Assembly: GCF_014203395.1 (NCBI RefSeq)
Contig: NZ_JACHIW010000002.1
Span: forward strand, 496,001-560,000
DNA length: 64,000 nt
Reading direction: 5' to 3'
Source of the DNA: Saccharopolyspora phatthalungensis
GTDB taxonomy: Bacteria; Actinomycetota; Actinomycetes; Mycobacteriales; Pseudonocardiaceae
Under the pieces are notes generated by a model, which was given only the letters and a program-made list of their open reading frames with translations, had not been told where the DNA came from and did not search any database. The stretch's first letter is position 1. Every line of letters begins with the position of its first letter. The position numbers and the translations under genes were made by a program. Of this stretch, positions 9,209 through 17,943 are shown piece by piece.

Positions 9209-10402
9209 TCAGGATGCAGGCGGCGCCGCCGCTTGGATGAGGGCGCGGGTGCCGTTGGTCCGCCATGCCGCGTCGGCCTTGTCCAGTTCCGCAACGGCCG
9301 CCTCGTGGAGGCCGACCACCACTTCGGATTTCAGCACCCGCAACGCGGCCACCGGGCTGGGAAAGTACGCCACGACCTCGGCGAACGGCGTGGTGGCGGG
9401 CCAGTACCTGTCACCGGCCAAGCGCCGGTAGTTCAGGTCGCCCTTCGTGATGGTGACCGAGGCGGACGCGAACTCGTCGCACAAATCGTCCGGCATGGCT
9501 CGAAAGTCCAACGGCGCACAGAAGAACGGGTGCGCACGGACCTCGATCTTTCCGGCGCGCAGGCCATCCCACACGCGCCGGCCGATCATCCCCACCTCCC
9601 CGGGCAGTCCGATGAGGTGCCGCAGAACGCCGAGCACGTCGGCGTGCGTGGCGTCGGAAACGTAGTACGGATTCGGCTTGACGTGCAGGACGACGTGGTC
9701 GGCACGGCCGGTGGTGCGCAGGTGGTCGATCAGCACCAGGTCGGCGGCCAGTTCGCCGGCCGAGTTGTCGGCGACCAGATGGACTGGACCGCCGGGACGC
9801 GCGCCGAACAGCGACCAGAACGCGTCGCTGTCGCCGCTCACCAACCCGGCCGTAGCGCTCTTGGGCCCTGCCGACATCTGGAATGCGAGGTCCGCCTGGT
9901 TTCCCCACACCGCCGCCCGCACCACGGCGGCGTCGCGGTCGGCCTCGCCGAGCCGCGGCAGGCCGTCGAACGCGGCCAGCGTCTCTGCGGTCGCGGGGCT
10001 GTGCAGCTCGGCGGTCTTCATCGGCGCGAAGGGATCGACACCACGCCAAGGCCCGGGCCCGAAGTACCCGATGGCGGCGAGCATCCGGCGGAAAAAGTAG
10101 CTTTCCGCCCACAGGAACGGACATTCGGACCACGGCCTGCCCAGCCAGGCTTTCGTCCAAGACTCCCAGAAATGGTGGTCGGGCGCCGCGTCGTCCAACG
10201 GCTGGACCACTCCGGTGGTCGTTTCGCGCAGCAATGCCGCGAGCCTGCCCCGCTCCCCTGTTCCGAGGGGGAACGCATCGCACACCTGCTCGATCATCGC
10301 CGGGCGGCGTTCGTGGAACACCTTCCACGCGAACGAACCAGGTATTCCGATGGTGATCAACGGCGCTTCCGAGCCCACCACGACTCCCGTCTTGCACTCC
10401 AT
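9209..10402 (-). CDS. ARMT1-like (DUF89) damage-control phosphatase family protein
   Basis: A 397-residue protein of the DUF89/ARMT1 family, metal-dependent phosphatases proposed to hydrolyse damaged phosphometabolites. Supporting segments are the N-terminal PLITIGIPGSFAWKVFHERRPAMI, the active-site region HLVADNSAGELAADLVLIDHL (an Asp-Asn pair followed later by Asp), and the TITKGDLNYRRLAGDRYW motif near the C-terminus, all typical of the fold. Start taken at ATG 10402, where the family N-terminus begins. The exact substrate is unknown for bacterial members. It is separated by about 110 bases from the PIG-L gene upstream on the same strand. Confidence 0.8.
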   Translation of the reverse strand: MECKTGVVVGSEAPLITIGIPGSFAWKVFHERRPAMIEQVCDAFPLGTGERGRLAALLRETTTGVVQPLDDAAPDHHFWESWTKAWLGRPWSECPFLWAESYFFRRMLAAIGYFGPGPWRGVDPFAPMKTAELHSPATAETLAAFDGLPRLGEADRDAAVVRAAVWGNQADLAFQMSAGPKSATAGLVSGDSDAFWSLFGARPGGPVHLVADNSAGELAADLVLIDHLRTTGRADHVVLHVKPNPYYVSDATHADVLGVLRHLIGLPGEVGMIGRRVWDGLRAGKIEVRAHPFFCAPLDFRAMPDDLCDEFASASVTITKGDLNYRRLAGDRYWPATTPFAEVVAYFPSPVAALRVLKSEVVVGLHEAAVAELDKADAAWRTNGTRALIQAAAPPAS

Positions 10403-10513
10403 TACCAGTCCTGCGTGCACCCGGCACCCTGGGTGCGATCGGGCCCCGAGCTTACGCGCACGGATCGGGCTGGTCGCCACCCATCGCCCAGAAACGGCGT
10501 TGCGGTGGCGATG

Positions 10514-13189
10514 TCAAGGCCGTCCTGCGCTGATGTCGAATTCGTATGCCGCCGTGGCACCATTGGCCGTGCTGAATCCGGCGAGCACCCGCGCCGGTAT
10601 ACCGCTGCCGACGGCGATCGGCACGTCGCGGTCGCCCTGACCGTCCACGTCGATCCGCCGATCGCCCAGGACGACCCCGTTCGCGTCTACCACGAACAGA
10701 TGAACCTTGCCTGGCTCGTTCACCGCGAGACGCGCGAGCACCTGACCGTGCTGCGCCTGGGCACCGGTGAGCCGGGCTGCCGAGCCTCCGGCGGGCGGCG
10801 CACCGCCCGGCGATGCCGCCAACCGCGCTGCCTGCGCGAGCGACTCAGGAGAGTCCACAGAGGACAATGCGTCGAGCGGGAGCACCGGAGCTGGCGGCGG
10901 CGAGGCTTCTCCAGCCGGGCGGTCCTGGAGGATGGCGCGGCCCCACCGGTACGGGTCACCCTGCACACCGCCCCAAGTGGACCAGCCGATTCGGGACTGT
11001 CCGGTCAGGTCTTGCGTGTCCGAGTCGTACACCAGCACGTTCAGGCCGAGCCGTTGGGGATCGATCGATCCCGGCAACGCCCGCAGCGGGATCGCCAGCT
11101 CTACCGAGTACCCTCCCGAGCGCAGCTTGGATCCGAGGAGCACTCCTGGGGCGGTGTCCTCGCCTGGACCTTGGTGGTTATCGGCGTCCCTGGCATAGCA
11201 GGGCCGGCCGGGTCCGCTGGTGGCCGGCAACGCCGCCACCTTGAACGTGCTCGACGTGTTCTCCGAATCGGCCTTCGGATCGATGGTGATCTCGACGGCG
11301 TCGGTGCGCCAGTGACGCTTGCAGTCCTCCGGTGCCAGCCGGGTGCCCTGCGTGTCATCCACGACGTCTACCAGCGCGTAGAGCGTGTCACCGTGCCAGG
11401 AAAGCCGTGCGGTGGCGGCACAATCCGGCGCGGTGCACTCCTCCCCTTCCCACCAGGCGGACACCTCGATCGGGTCACCCGGGTACTCCTGCGGCCGGGC
11501 GTCACCGTCCACTACCGGCTCGACGCCGGTCTGCGGAATCGTCGTGACGGGAACCAGTTCCAGAGCGGCGGTGCTTTCGCCCGCCGAGCCGTCATCGGTG
11601 CGCGTGATCAAGGTATACGGGCGGTCGCCGCCCTGCGTTCCGGTGGGCATCCCCGGGTCGGCGCTGTGGACACCGAAGGTGAGCACGCGCGTTTCGCCGG
11701 GCGCGATCTCCTGGAACCGCTGCTCCGCATCGGCGACGGTGAAGCTTTGCGGCGGCACGAATCGCACCGTGCCGGATCGGGGTTCGTCGCTGTAGTTGTG
11801 CACGACCGCTTGCAGGTCGCGCTTGCCGAGCGCGGGCACCGTCTGGACCGGAGCGACCTTGTTCAGCAGCAAGGGAAACTGCATTCCGGAGCTCCACCGT
11901 TGGAACTCCGCGACACCCGGGAGGGGCGCCTGCTCGGCGACCACCGGCGGCACGATCTCCAGCCGCAGCTCGCTTTCCCCGTTTCCGTACGGGGATTGCA
12001 CCCGGACGGGAACCGGTACGCGCCCGAACCCGAGCCGGTGGGGCACGGTCAAGGTGAGGTCGACCCGCGCGGTCGCTCCCGGCTCCAGCGGCCCGAACGA
12101 GCCGTCGCCCTGAACCTCCCATCCCGGCGGCGAATCCAACGTCACCCGGCCACCCGCCCGCAGCCCTTTCTCCGCAGGCGCGGTCACCTCAACACGAACC
12201 CGGGTACTCTCGCCGGGAGTGACCTGCGGATGCTCCGCGTTCGCGGTCAGCCCTGTTCCGACCGGCAGGCCGCCGGGAATCGGCAACAGCGCCCCGAGCA
12301 GCGGGGCGTCCGCGCCCTGCGCCCCTGGCACGTGCGGCGCGCGGTTGGCGATTTCGGTCAGGTGGTCGCAGCCGATCTGCGCCGGATCTGCCGCGATGTC
12401 GGGGCGGTTGGCCCAACCCTGGCTCTTGTACTCGCGTTCGGCAAGCCGTTCCCGCTGCTCCCAGTTGGTGTGCCCGGGAGCGCCGAACACGTAGTACTCG
12501 GGACCTGGAGAATCCGCCGGCGTGGTGCGCTTTTCGCAATCCGGCCCCCGGAGCTCCTCTTCCGCACCGGCCGCGCTGGACAGTACCCGGCGCACCGACC
12601 AGGGGGCGAGTCCCTCGGCACTGATCTGCTCCGGGAACGCCGCCGGGTCTGCGGCCTGCCGGTACGCCTCCAGCGCGAGCCTCGCCGCGTACTGGTGGTT
12701 GCCGTGGTTGCCCGGCGTGGGCGCGGGATCCATGGTGACCACGACCTCTGGCCGCGTCTGCCGCACTACGCGGACCAACTTTGCGAGCACGTCGTCGTGG
12801 TGCCAGGCCTGTTCGGTCAGCGGCGCGCTGACCGTGTAGTAGGGGTCCGGCTTGTCCAAGTTGTACACGTCGGTGATGCCGAATGCGCCTACCGCGCGGC
12901 GTTCCTCGCCCTCGCGCAGCAGGCCCAGCCTCGGCCCTTCCTCCGGGCCGGCGGCGTTCCCACCGCCTTCCCCACGGGTGATGGTCACGACGCCGGTGCG
13001 GACCTGGTGTGCGTGCTGCCACTGCCCGAACGTCGACAGCAGCGAAGCCTCGTCGTCGGGATGCGCCCCGACGAAGAGAACGCCGAGGTCCCGATCGGGA
13101 ACCGGTTGCGCGGAAACCACGGGCACAAGCACTCCGGCGCCCAGCGCCGCCGCCAGCACAACAACCGAACCAGTACGAACCGATGGCAC
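10514..13189 (-). CDS. Secreted multidomain PIG-L family deacetylase with NEW3-like and CBM9-like domains
   Basis: Large exported protein (about 891 residues). A signal peptide (basic start, hydrophobic GSVVVLAAALGAGVLVPVVSA) is followed by a PIG-L/LmbE deacetylase domain with the zinc-binding AHPDDE motif and a later HGNHQYAARLALEAYR segment. Next are two immunoglobulin-like NEW3-type regions (PGWEVQGDGSFGPLEPGATARV), a DOMON/CBM9-like domain (EVSAWWEGEE, TDAVEITIDPKAD, ELAIPLRALPG), and a short C-terminal beta-rich tail. PIG-L enzymes remove acetyl groups from N-acetylglucosaminyl compounds; the extra domains suggest a polysaccharide or glycan substrate outside the cell. Start GTG 13189 is preferred because GGGAG lies 5 nt upstream; the longer frame runs through an upstream palindrome. 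Confidence 0.8.
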   Translation of the reverse strand: MPSVRTGSVVVLAAALGAGVLVPVVSAQPVPDRDLGVLFVGAHPDDEASLLSTFGQWQHAHQVRTGVVTITRGEGGGNAAGPEEGPRLGLLREGEERRAVGAFGITDVYNLDKPDPYYTVSAPLTEQAWHHDDVLAKLVRVVRQTRPEVVVTMDPAPTPGNHGNHQYAARLALEAYRQAADPAAFPEQISAEGLAPWSVRRVLSSAAGAEEELRGPDCEKRTTPADSPGPEYYVFGAPGHTNWEQRERLAEREYKSQGWANRPDIAADPAQIGCDHLTEIANRAPHVPGAQGADAPLLGALLPIPGGLPVGTGLTANAEHPQVTPGESTRVRVEVTAPAEKGLRAGGRVTLDSPPGWEVQGDGSFGPLEPGATARVDLTLTVPHRLGFGRVPVPVRVQSPYGNGESELRLEIVPPVVAEQAPLPGVAEFQRWSSGMQFPLLLNKVAPVQTVPALGKRDLQAVVHNYSDEPRSGTVRFVPPQSFTVADAEQRFQEIAPGETRVLTFGVHSADPGMPTGTQGGDRPYTLITRTDDGSAGESTAALELVPVTTIPQTGVEPVVDGDARPQEYPGDPIEVSAWWEGEECTAPDCAATARLSWHGDTLYALVDVVDDTQGTRLAPEDCKRHWRTDAVEITIDPKADSENTSSTFKVAALPATSGPGRPCYARDADNHQGPGEDTAPGVLLGSKLRSGGYSVELAIPLRALPGSIDPQRLGLNVLVYDSDTQDLTGQSRIGWSTWGGVQGDPYRWGRAILQDRPAGEASPPPAPVLPLDALSSVDSPESLAQAARLAASPGGAPPAGGSAARLTGAQAQHGQVLARLAVNEPGKVHLFVVDANGVVLGDRRIDVDGQGDRDVPIAVGSGIPARVLAGFSTANGATAAYEFDISAGRP

Positions 13190-13240
13190 CGACACTCCCG
13201 AGGTGAGACGATCACGCACCCCCGAGAATGGCACCCATCC

Positions 13241-13280
13241 GATTTCAATGGAAACCGGCATGCCGATTTCCATTGAAATC
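13241..13280. repeat. Palindromic repeat, GATTTC-type, between two minus-strand genes
   Basis: Inverted repeat with arms GATTTCAATGGAAA (13241-13254) and TTTCCATTGAAATC (13267-13280). Each arm is itself almost a palindrome of the form GATTTC-N4-GAAATC. It lies between the baeRF-type gene and the PIG-L gene, where it may act as a terminator. The same core appears at six further places in this window, once as the target of an insertion sequence. Confidence 0.75.
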
Positions 13281-13294
13281 GCCGCCGAGGGCGC

Positions 13295-14329
13295 TCAGCC
13301 GGTCACCGGGAACCGCAGCAGGGCACCGACCCCGTCTGTCAATCCGGTGCCGTCCGGCACCAGCGTCACCGCAGCGCTCGTCTCGGCACAGACGTTGAGC
13401 AGGAACGCCTCCCGCGACGCCGGGATGTCGCTTTCCAGCAGCAGTGTTTCCACCGCACCCATCTCGGCCGCTCGCGCCACTTCCTTGTGGCCTGCAACCG
13501 CGCGGTCATGTGCCAGCCCGGCCGCCAATTGCCCGGCCGTCCGTTCAGCTCTGCGCGCCTCCGCCTCGTGGGCGATACGCAGCAGTTCTTCGACCAATGC
13601 CTCCTCGGAGGCGTTCTCGTCGCGGCCACCCCGGTCGGTTTCGATGATGAGCTCGGCCAGTTGTGCCGGTAGCTCTTCACGCACCGCCGTACGCGCCTGC
13701 ACTTCACCGGCGAGCACGACAACCCCGGGACGGAACTCCGTGGCGACCGCACTCACATGAGCGGCGATGTCCTTGGCGTTGCGGCCCACCGCCTCATCGG
13801 CACGCCGTTGAATCCGGTTGTGGGACAACGCGCCACCACGGGGCTTGTGCACGCCCTCGTCCGCACTGCCTTCGACGATCTCCGCGTCGAGTTCATGCGG
13901 TTCGTGGTATTCGGCAACAACTTCCTGGCGCACCTGCGCGCCTTCTTGGTCGGCGATGACCACGAGCTCACGCACCGACCTGGCGCGCTCACGCACGTAG
14001 GCCCCCAATTCGGGAAGCACGCCCCAATGGGCATCATCACCGGCACCGAGAGCGGCATCCCACCGCTCGTCGAGCACCACCCCGGACTCGGTGGCCACCA
14101 GAACGCGCCCGTTGGCCTGCTCCTCCCCGGGCGTACCGCGCTCCAGCTCGGATGCGATGGCCTCGACCGCGCCTTGGGACGCGCCCTCCGCCAACAGTCG
14201 TTCCCGCAACGATTTCCACCGCAGACGGATCTGACCCGCGGCATCGTCACCGGGCGAACGCCCTTCGAGATAGACCGTGGCGAACGGACCCTCGTGCTGG
14301 TAAACCTTTCGAAGGTCGGTCAGCTCCAC
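13295..14329 (-). CDS. baeRF-type (Rv2629-like) eRF1-related protein
   Basis: A 344-residue cytosolic protein of the bacterial eRF1-like (baeRF, Rv2629) family. Seen in sequence: an N-terminal domain beginning ELTDLRKVYQHEGPFATVYLEG, a middle domain with VVEYHEPH-type residues and a RIQRRADEAVGRNAKDIAAHV segment, and a C-terminal pelota-like domain with AVETLLLESDIPASREAFLLNVCAETSAAV. Members are proposed to act on ribosomes or in stress and dormancy, but this is not settled. I chose GTG 14329 because GAGGAGG lies 6 nt upstream; an ATG 18 nt further out lies within that site. Likely transcribed alone, with the palindrome at 13241-13280 downstream. Confidence 0.72.
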   Translation of the reverse strand: MELTDLRKVYQHEGPFATVYLEGRSPGDDAAGQIRLRWKSLRERLLAEGASQGAVEAIASELERGTPGEEQANGRVLVATESGVVLDERWDAALGAGDDAHWGVLPELGAYVRERARSVRELVVIADQEGAQVRQEVVAEYHEPHELDAEIVEGSADEGVHKPRGGALSHNRIQRRADEAVGRNAKDIAAHVSAVATEFRPGVVVLAGEVQARTAVREELPAQLAELIIETDRGGRDENASEEALVEELLRIAHEAEARRAERTAGQLAAGLAHDRAVAGHKEVARAAEMGAVETLLLESDIPASREAFLLNVCAETSAAVTLVPDGTGLTDGVGALLRFPVTG

Positions 14330-14389
14330 CGGATCCTCCTCTCGCATTGAATGTGCTCACCGCCGAAGCGGCGGCTGCGGAAATCCTTC

Positions 14390-14614
14390 TCACGACGGGA
14401 CGACAGGTGCCACCCATCCGTCGTCCGCCTTGGTCCAGACGACGCTGCCGCTGCGGGTCCAGCCCGCGGATCGCAGGTGCTCATCCGCCTGTCCGGGCTC
14501 GTCGACCGAGGGCGGGAGGTCGAGTTCGACAACCGCAGCGCCCCTGTCATCCCGGACGATCAACTTCGGCGCGTTCCCCTTCGCGGCAACGATGAAATGT
14601 GCGTTGTTGGCCAT
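14390..14614 (-). CDS. Small hypothetical protein (74 aa)
   Basis: I do not recognise a family. The 74-residue product starts MANNAHFIVAAKGNAPKLIV, continues with an acidic DLPPSVDEPGQADEHLR stretch and ends in a tryptophan-containing segment (GWTRSGSVVWTKADDGW). Start ATG 14614 has GGAGG 8 nt upstream. There is no signal peptide, membrane segment or cysteine motif. It lies 60 nt before the baeRF gene on the same strand and could be co-transcribed with it. Its coding status rests on the good ribosome binding site and codon-position GC bias. The 270 bases upstream hold no gene that I can support. Confidence 0.55.
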   Translation of the reverse strand: MANNAHFIVAAKGNAPKLIVRDDRGAAVVELDLPPSVDEPGQADEHLRSAGWTRSGSVVWTKADDGWVAPVVPS

Positions 14615-14886
14615 ATCGCAGACCTCCACTCCTAGTCCTGCGCGGGCGGCTTCCCCACCCACGCCGAACGGCCGACTACGGCCCGTCACGCGCGCATTAC
14701 CCGCTATACGTTGCATGCAAACATCGGCACGCTCGATCTCTTCGGCCTCGCATTGCGGACATGATGACGCAGCGCACGAGGGCGAACCCGGCGGAACAAG
14801 CCGCGCTGTCCGGCCGGGTATTGGCGCTCTGTATCTCATTTGCTTGCCCTAGGACAAGCGATCTGCGGGCGTGAAGCCGACCCTGG

Positions 14887-15600
14887 TCAGCCGTGCGTCA
14901 GGTTCGCGTGTTCGGCGAACTCCAGGACGCTCGCCCGCACCTCGCGGCGGACCTCGGGGGCGCCGCCCGACAGGTAGAAGTGGCCGCCCGGGAACAGGCG
15001 GTGACGGAATGATCGGGTCGTCGCAGCGCGCCAGGCCGAGAGCTCTTCGTGGTCCACCTCGGAGTCATCCTCCCCCGCCATGACCACCACCGGGCAGTGC
15101 AACTTTTGTCCCGTCGGCGCGACGAAGCCCTCGCTGAGCGCGAAGTCCGCTCGCAGGGTCGGCAGCAGCAGCTCGACCAGCTCCGGGTTTTCCAAAACCT
15201 CCGCCGGTGTCCCTTCGAGCCTGCCCAGTTCGGCGATGAACTGCTCGTCGGGTAGTTCCGACATCAGCCGCCGGCGGGTCGGCAACTGTGGTGCCCGCCG
15301 AGCCGAAGCGATCACGCCCAATGGCGCGGACCGGCGGCCGATCTCCCAGGCCAGCGCGGCGCCCATGCTGTGGCCGAAGAAGGCGTAGGGCCGGTCGAAG
15401 GACGGCGCGAGCTCGCGGGTGATCTGCTCCGCCAAACTGTCCATGCGCCGGTGCGCTGGCTCGGCGATCCGGGCTTCACGGCCGGGCAGCGGCACCGGCA
15501 CGACCTCGATCTCCGAACCCAGTGTGCCCGCCCACGGCCAGTACGCTGCTGTGCCGCCGCCCGCGTGCGGGAAGCAGAACAGACGGATCGCTGCCGCCAA
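14887..15600 (-). CDS. Type II thioesterase (left-arm copy)
   Basis: External editing thioesterase of 237 residues (alpha/beta hydrolase, GrsT/SrfAD type) that removes misprimed acyl or aminoacyl groups from carrier domains of NRPS/PKS lines. Motifs: N-terminal RLFCFPHAGGG, PLPGREAR, the nucleophile elbow GHSMG (S78), a catalytic aspartate in VVMAGEDDSEVD and the histidine in FPGGHFYL. The start codon is TTG at 15600, supported by an AGAGGAGG ribosome binding site 5 nt away. The gene follows the ABC exporter genes on the same strand. A second type II thioesterase sits in the right arm at 45425-46186, so the window holds two. Confidence 0.9.
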   Translation of the reverse strand: MAAAIRLFCFPHAGGGTAAYWPWAGTLGSEIEVVPVPLPGREARIAEPAHRRMDSLAEQITRELAPSFDRPYAFFGHSMGAALAWEIGRRSAPLGVIASARRAPQLPTRRRLMSELPDEQFIAELGRLEGTPAEVLENPELVELLLPTLRADFALSEGFVAPTGQKLHCPVVVMAGEDDSEVDHEELSAWRAATTRSFRHRLFPGGHFYLSGGAPEVRREVRASVLEFAEHANLTHG

Positions 15601-15662
15601 CTCGTCCTCCTCTTCTCAGTGCCGGTCAAGACCGCTCAGCGCGGGACCATCGCACGACGTGT

Positions 15663-16742
15663 TTAGGTATACCGCCGGTATTTCCACACTGACAGTGGCA
15701 CGAATATCGCTAGCATCCCGCCGATCCAGAGGAACGCGCCGACCGCCGATGGCGCCACCGGGCCGCCCAGGAGCAGGTTCCGGCAGGTGTCGGTGACCAG
15801 CGTCGTCGGGTTCACCTGGGCGAAAGCCCGCAGCCAGCCTGGCATCGTCTCCAACGGCACGAACATCGAGCTGCCGAACTGCAACGGGATCGTCCAGATG
15901 AACCCCACCGACTGCACCGTCTCCGGGCTCTTGAGCGCCAACCCGATGAACGCCGAGATCCAGCACAGCGCGAATCCGTAGGCCAGCAGAACCCCAATAG
16001 CGGCCAATGTGGACAGTACGTCGGTCTGCACCCGGAAGCCGATGACGAGCGCGAACACGAACATGACCACCTGGCCGAGCAGCATTCGGCACATGTCCGC
16101 ACAGATCCGCGCGGACAGCACCGCCGACCTGGCGATCGGCAGCGCGCGGAGCCGGTCCATTACCCCTCGGCTGGCGTCCACGTTCAGCGTCACGCCGGTG
16201 AGCCGGGAGGCGAAGGACACCGTCTGCACCATGATCCCGGGCAGCAAGTACTGCTTGTAGTCGGCCTGGTCATGGGCAATCGCACCGCCGAAGACGTACA
16301 CGAAGATCAGCGTGAAGATCATCGGCATCAATGTGGCGTCCAGCATCGCGCCCCGGTCGTTGAGCACCTGGAGCAGGTTCCGCCGCGCGATGGCGCCGGT
16401 ATGCCGGAGCGCGGCGCGCGGGCCGATGCGGCCCGATACCTGCCGCATCCGCGACAGCTTCGACGGCGGCCGCGGAGGCTGGTGGGCGGTGGGGTGTGGC
16501 TCGGGCCGACGGCTGGGCTGGCGCGGGTTCGCCGGTGGGGGCCCGGAGCGCAGCGGGGGCTGGGGCCACTCGGGAGTTTGGGGCCACTCTGTTGTTTGGG
16601 GCCACTCTGTTGTTTGGGGCCACTGGGGAGTTTCGGCGGGCCAGACCGGTTCCGCAGGCCCCGGTGGGCGCGGTTGTGCGGATGGGGGGCCCGGCGGCCT
16701 GGGTTGGTATCCATGCGGTGGGCCGCCGGTCGGCGCGGACAT
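15663..16742 (-). CDS. DrrB-type ABC-2 permease with Pro/Trp-rich N-terminal tail
   Basis: Membrane subunit of a DrrAB-type exporter (359 residues). Residues 1-95 are a low-complexity, proline-rich cytosolic tail containing four WPQT-type repeats (encoded by short tandem DNA repeats near 16561-16640). The ABC-2 permease proper starts near residue 110 (ALRHTGAIARRNLLQVLNDRG) and has six hydrophobic segments, with family motifs DYKQYLLPGIMVQTVSF, GVMDRLRALPIARSAVL and a VPLETMPGWLRAFAQVNP loop. Start ATG 16742 shares one base with the stop codon of the ATPase gene (TGATG), so translation is coupled. Probably exports, and gives self-protection against, the peptide made by neighbouring NRPS genes. 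Confidence 0.88.
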   Translation of the reverse strand: MSAPTGGPPHGYQPRPPGPPSAQPRPPGPAEPVWPAETPQWPQTTEWPQTTEWPQTPEWPQPPLRSGPPPANPRQPSRRPEPHPTAHQPPRPPSKLSRMRQVSGRIGPRAALRHTGAIARRNLLQVLNDRGAMLDATLMPMIFTLIFVYVFGGAIAHDQADYKQYLLPGIMVQTVSFASRLTGVTLNVDASRGVMDRLRALPIARSAVLSARICADMCRMLLGQVVMFVFALVIGFRVQTDVLSTLAAIGVLLAYGFALCWISAFIGLALKSPETVQSVGFIWTIPLQFGSSMFVPLETMPGWLRAFAQVNPTTLVTDTCRNLLLGGPVAPSAVGAFLWIGGMLAIFVPLSVWKYRRYT

Positions 16743-17722
16743 CAGAACACCCTCTGCAAGACGATTGTGGCGTCCGGATCGGCCGGTTCGCGCGGCTTGT
16801 CCGTCAAGGTCAGAAACACCTCGTCCAGGCTAGGCAGGTGGGTGTCCACCCCGGCGATCGGCAGCCGCGAGGCGGCCAGCAGGTGGATCATCCCGGTGAG
16901 TTCGGCCTCGGTGACGATCGGCACCGAGACCAGCCGGTTCTCCCGATCCACCCGGAAATTCCGGACTCTCATGGCGGTGAGCCGACGGGCCAGCTGCTCC
17001 AGGTGCTCCGGCCGGGCGGTGCGGATGCGCAGGACCTGCCCGCCCACCCTGGCGCGCAGTTCGGCGCTCGTGCCGGAGGCGATCACCCGCCCCTTGTCCA
17101 TCACGATGATCGAATCCGCCAGCGCTTCGGCCTCCTCCATGTACTGCGTGGTGAGCAGCACCGTGGTCCCGTCCGCCACCAGCTCGCGCACGGAATCCCA
17201 CAGGTTGTTCCGGCTGCGCGGATCCAGTCCGGTGGTCGGTTCGTCCAGGTACAGCAGCGCCGGGTCGCCGACCATGCTCGCGGCCAGGTCCAGCCGCCGC
17301 CGCATTCCGCCGGAGTACTTGCCCGCCGGCCGGGACGCCGCGTCGACCAGGTCGAACTGCTCCAGCAGCTCGTCGACGCGTTCCCGGGCACGGCGGCGCG
17401 GCAGATCCAGCAGCCGGGCGATCATGTACAGGTTCTCCCGGCCCGAGATGCCCTCGTCCACCGAGGCGTACTGGCCGGTCAGGCCGATCAGCCTGCGCAC
17501 CTGGTTGGCCTGCTTGACCAGGTCGTAACCGCCGATGCGGGCCTGGCCGCCGTCCGGCCTGATCAGCGTGGCCAGCATCCGGACGGTGGTGGTCTTGCCC
17601 GCGCCGTTGGGCCCTAGCAGGCCGAGCACGGTGCCTTCCGGGATCGTCAGGTCGACGCCGTCGACCACCCGGCGATCGCCGAATTCCTTCACCAGCCCCT
17701 CGACGTGGACCGCCGCCGTCAT
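16742..17722 (-). CDS. DrrA-type ABC transporter ATPase
   Basis: ATP-binding subunit (326 residues from ATG 17722) of a DrrAB-type exporter. Walker A GPNGAGKTT (37-45), Q-loop LTGQYASVDE, signature YSGGM (136-140), Walker B LLYLDEP (D160/E161) and the switch histidine position replaced by LTTQYMEEAE, as is usual in DrrA proteins. The C-terminal ~100 residues contain the DrrA-specific extension (LPSLDEVFLTLT). An upstream in-frame GTG at 17761 lacks a ribosome binding site. First gene of a minus-strand operon: ATPase, permease, type II thioesterase, divergent from the hydroxylase operon. Confidence 0.92.
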   Translation of the reverse strand: MTAAVHVEGLVKEFGDRRVVDGVDLTIPEGTVLGLLGPNGAGKTTTVRMLATLIRPDGGQARIGGYDLVKQANQVRRLIGLTGQYASVDEGISGRENLYMIARLLDLPRRRARERVDELLEQFDLVDAASRPAGKYSGGMRRRLDLAASMVGDPALLYLDEPTTGLDPRSRNNLWDSVRELVADGTTVLLTTQYMEEAEALADSIIVMDKGRVIASGTSAELRARVGGQVLRIRTARPEHLEQLARRLTAMRVRNFRVDRENRLVSVPIVTEAELTGMIHLLAASRLPIAGVDTHLPSLDEVFLTLTDKPREPADPDATIVLQRVF

Positions 17723-17943
17723 GGTGCCGGATCCCGCGGCCGGCGGCCTCTCCCGGTCCACATGAGACTAAAACCCCCAGTCGGATGCTTCGGCTTCCGC
17801 CGCCGGAGCCTAGTCGGACCACTTATCGGAGCATTATCGGAAAAGGATTCAATATCGGCGCAAAAGCAGGCATGCCTAAGTTCGCTGCCGCGTCGCCGCG
17901 AATGCAGACCGGCGATCGTAGCTGAACCGGAGGTTGGTGCATC
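17723..17943. promoter_or_regulatory. Divergent promoter region of the left NRPS arm
   Basis: A 221-base gap between the exporter operon (minus) and the hydroxylase/NRPS operon (plus). It is less GC-rich than its surroundings around 17800-17880 (for example ATTATCGGAAAAGGATTC), as expected for promoters. GGAGG at 17931-17935 is the ribosome binding site of the hydroxylase. No operator could be named. Confidence 0.5.

Noticed and set aside
9233..13276. 1,347-codon open frame on the plus strand opposite the ARMT1-like and PIG-L genes
   Set aside because: High-GC antisense frame. Its translation has no recognisable motif and biased Arg/Gly/Val content, while the minus-strand genes show clear domains.
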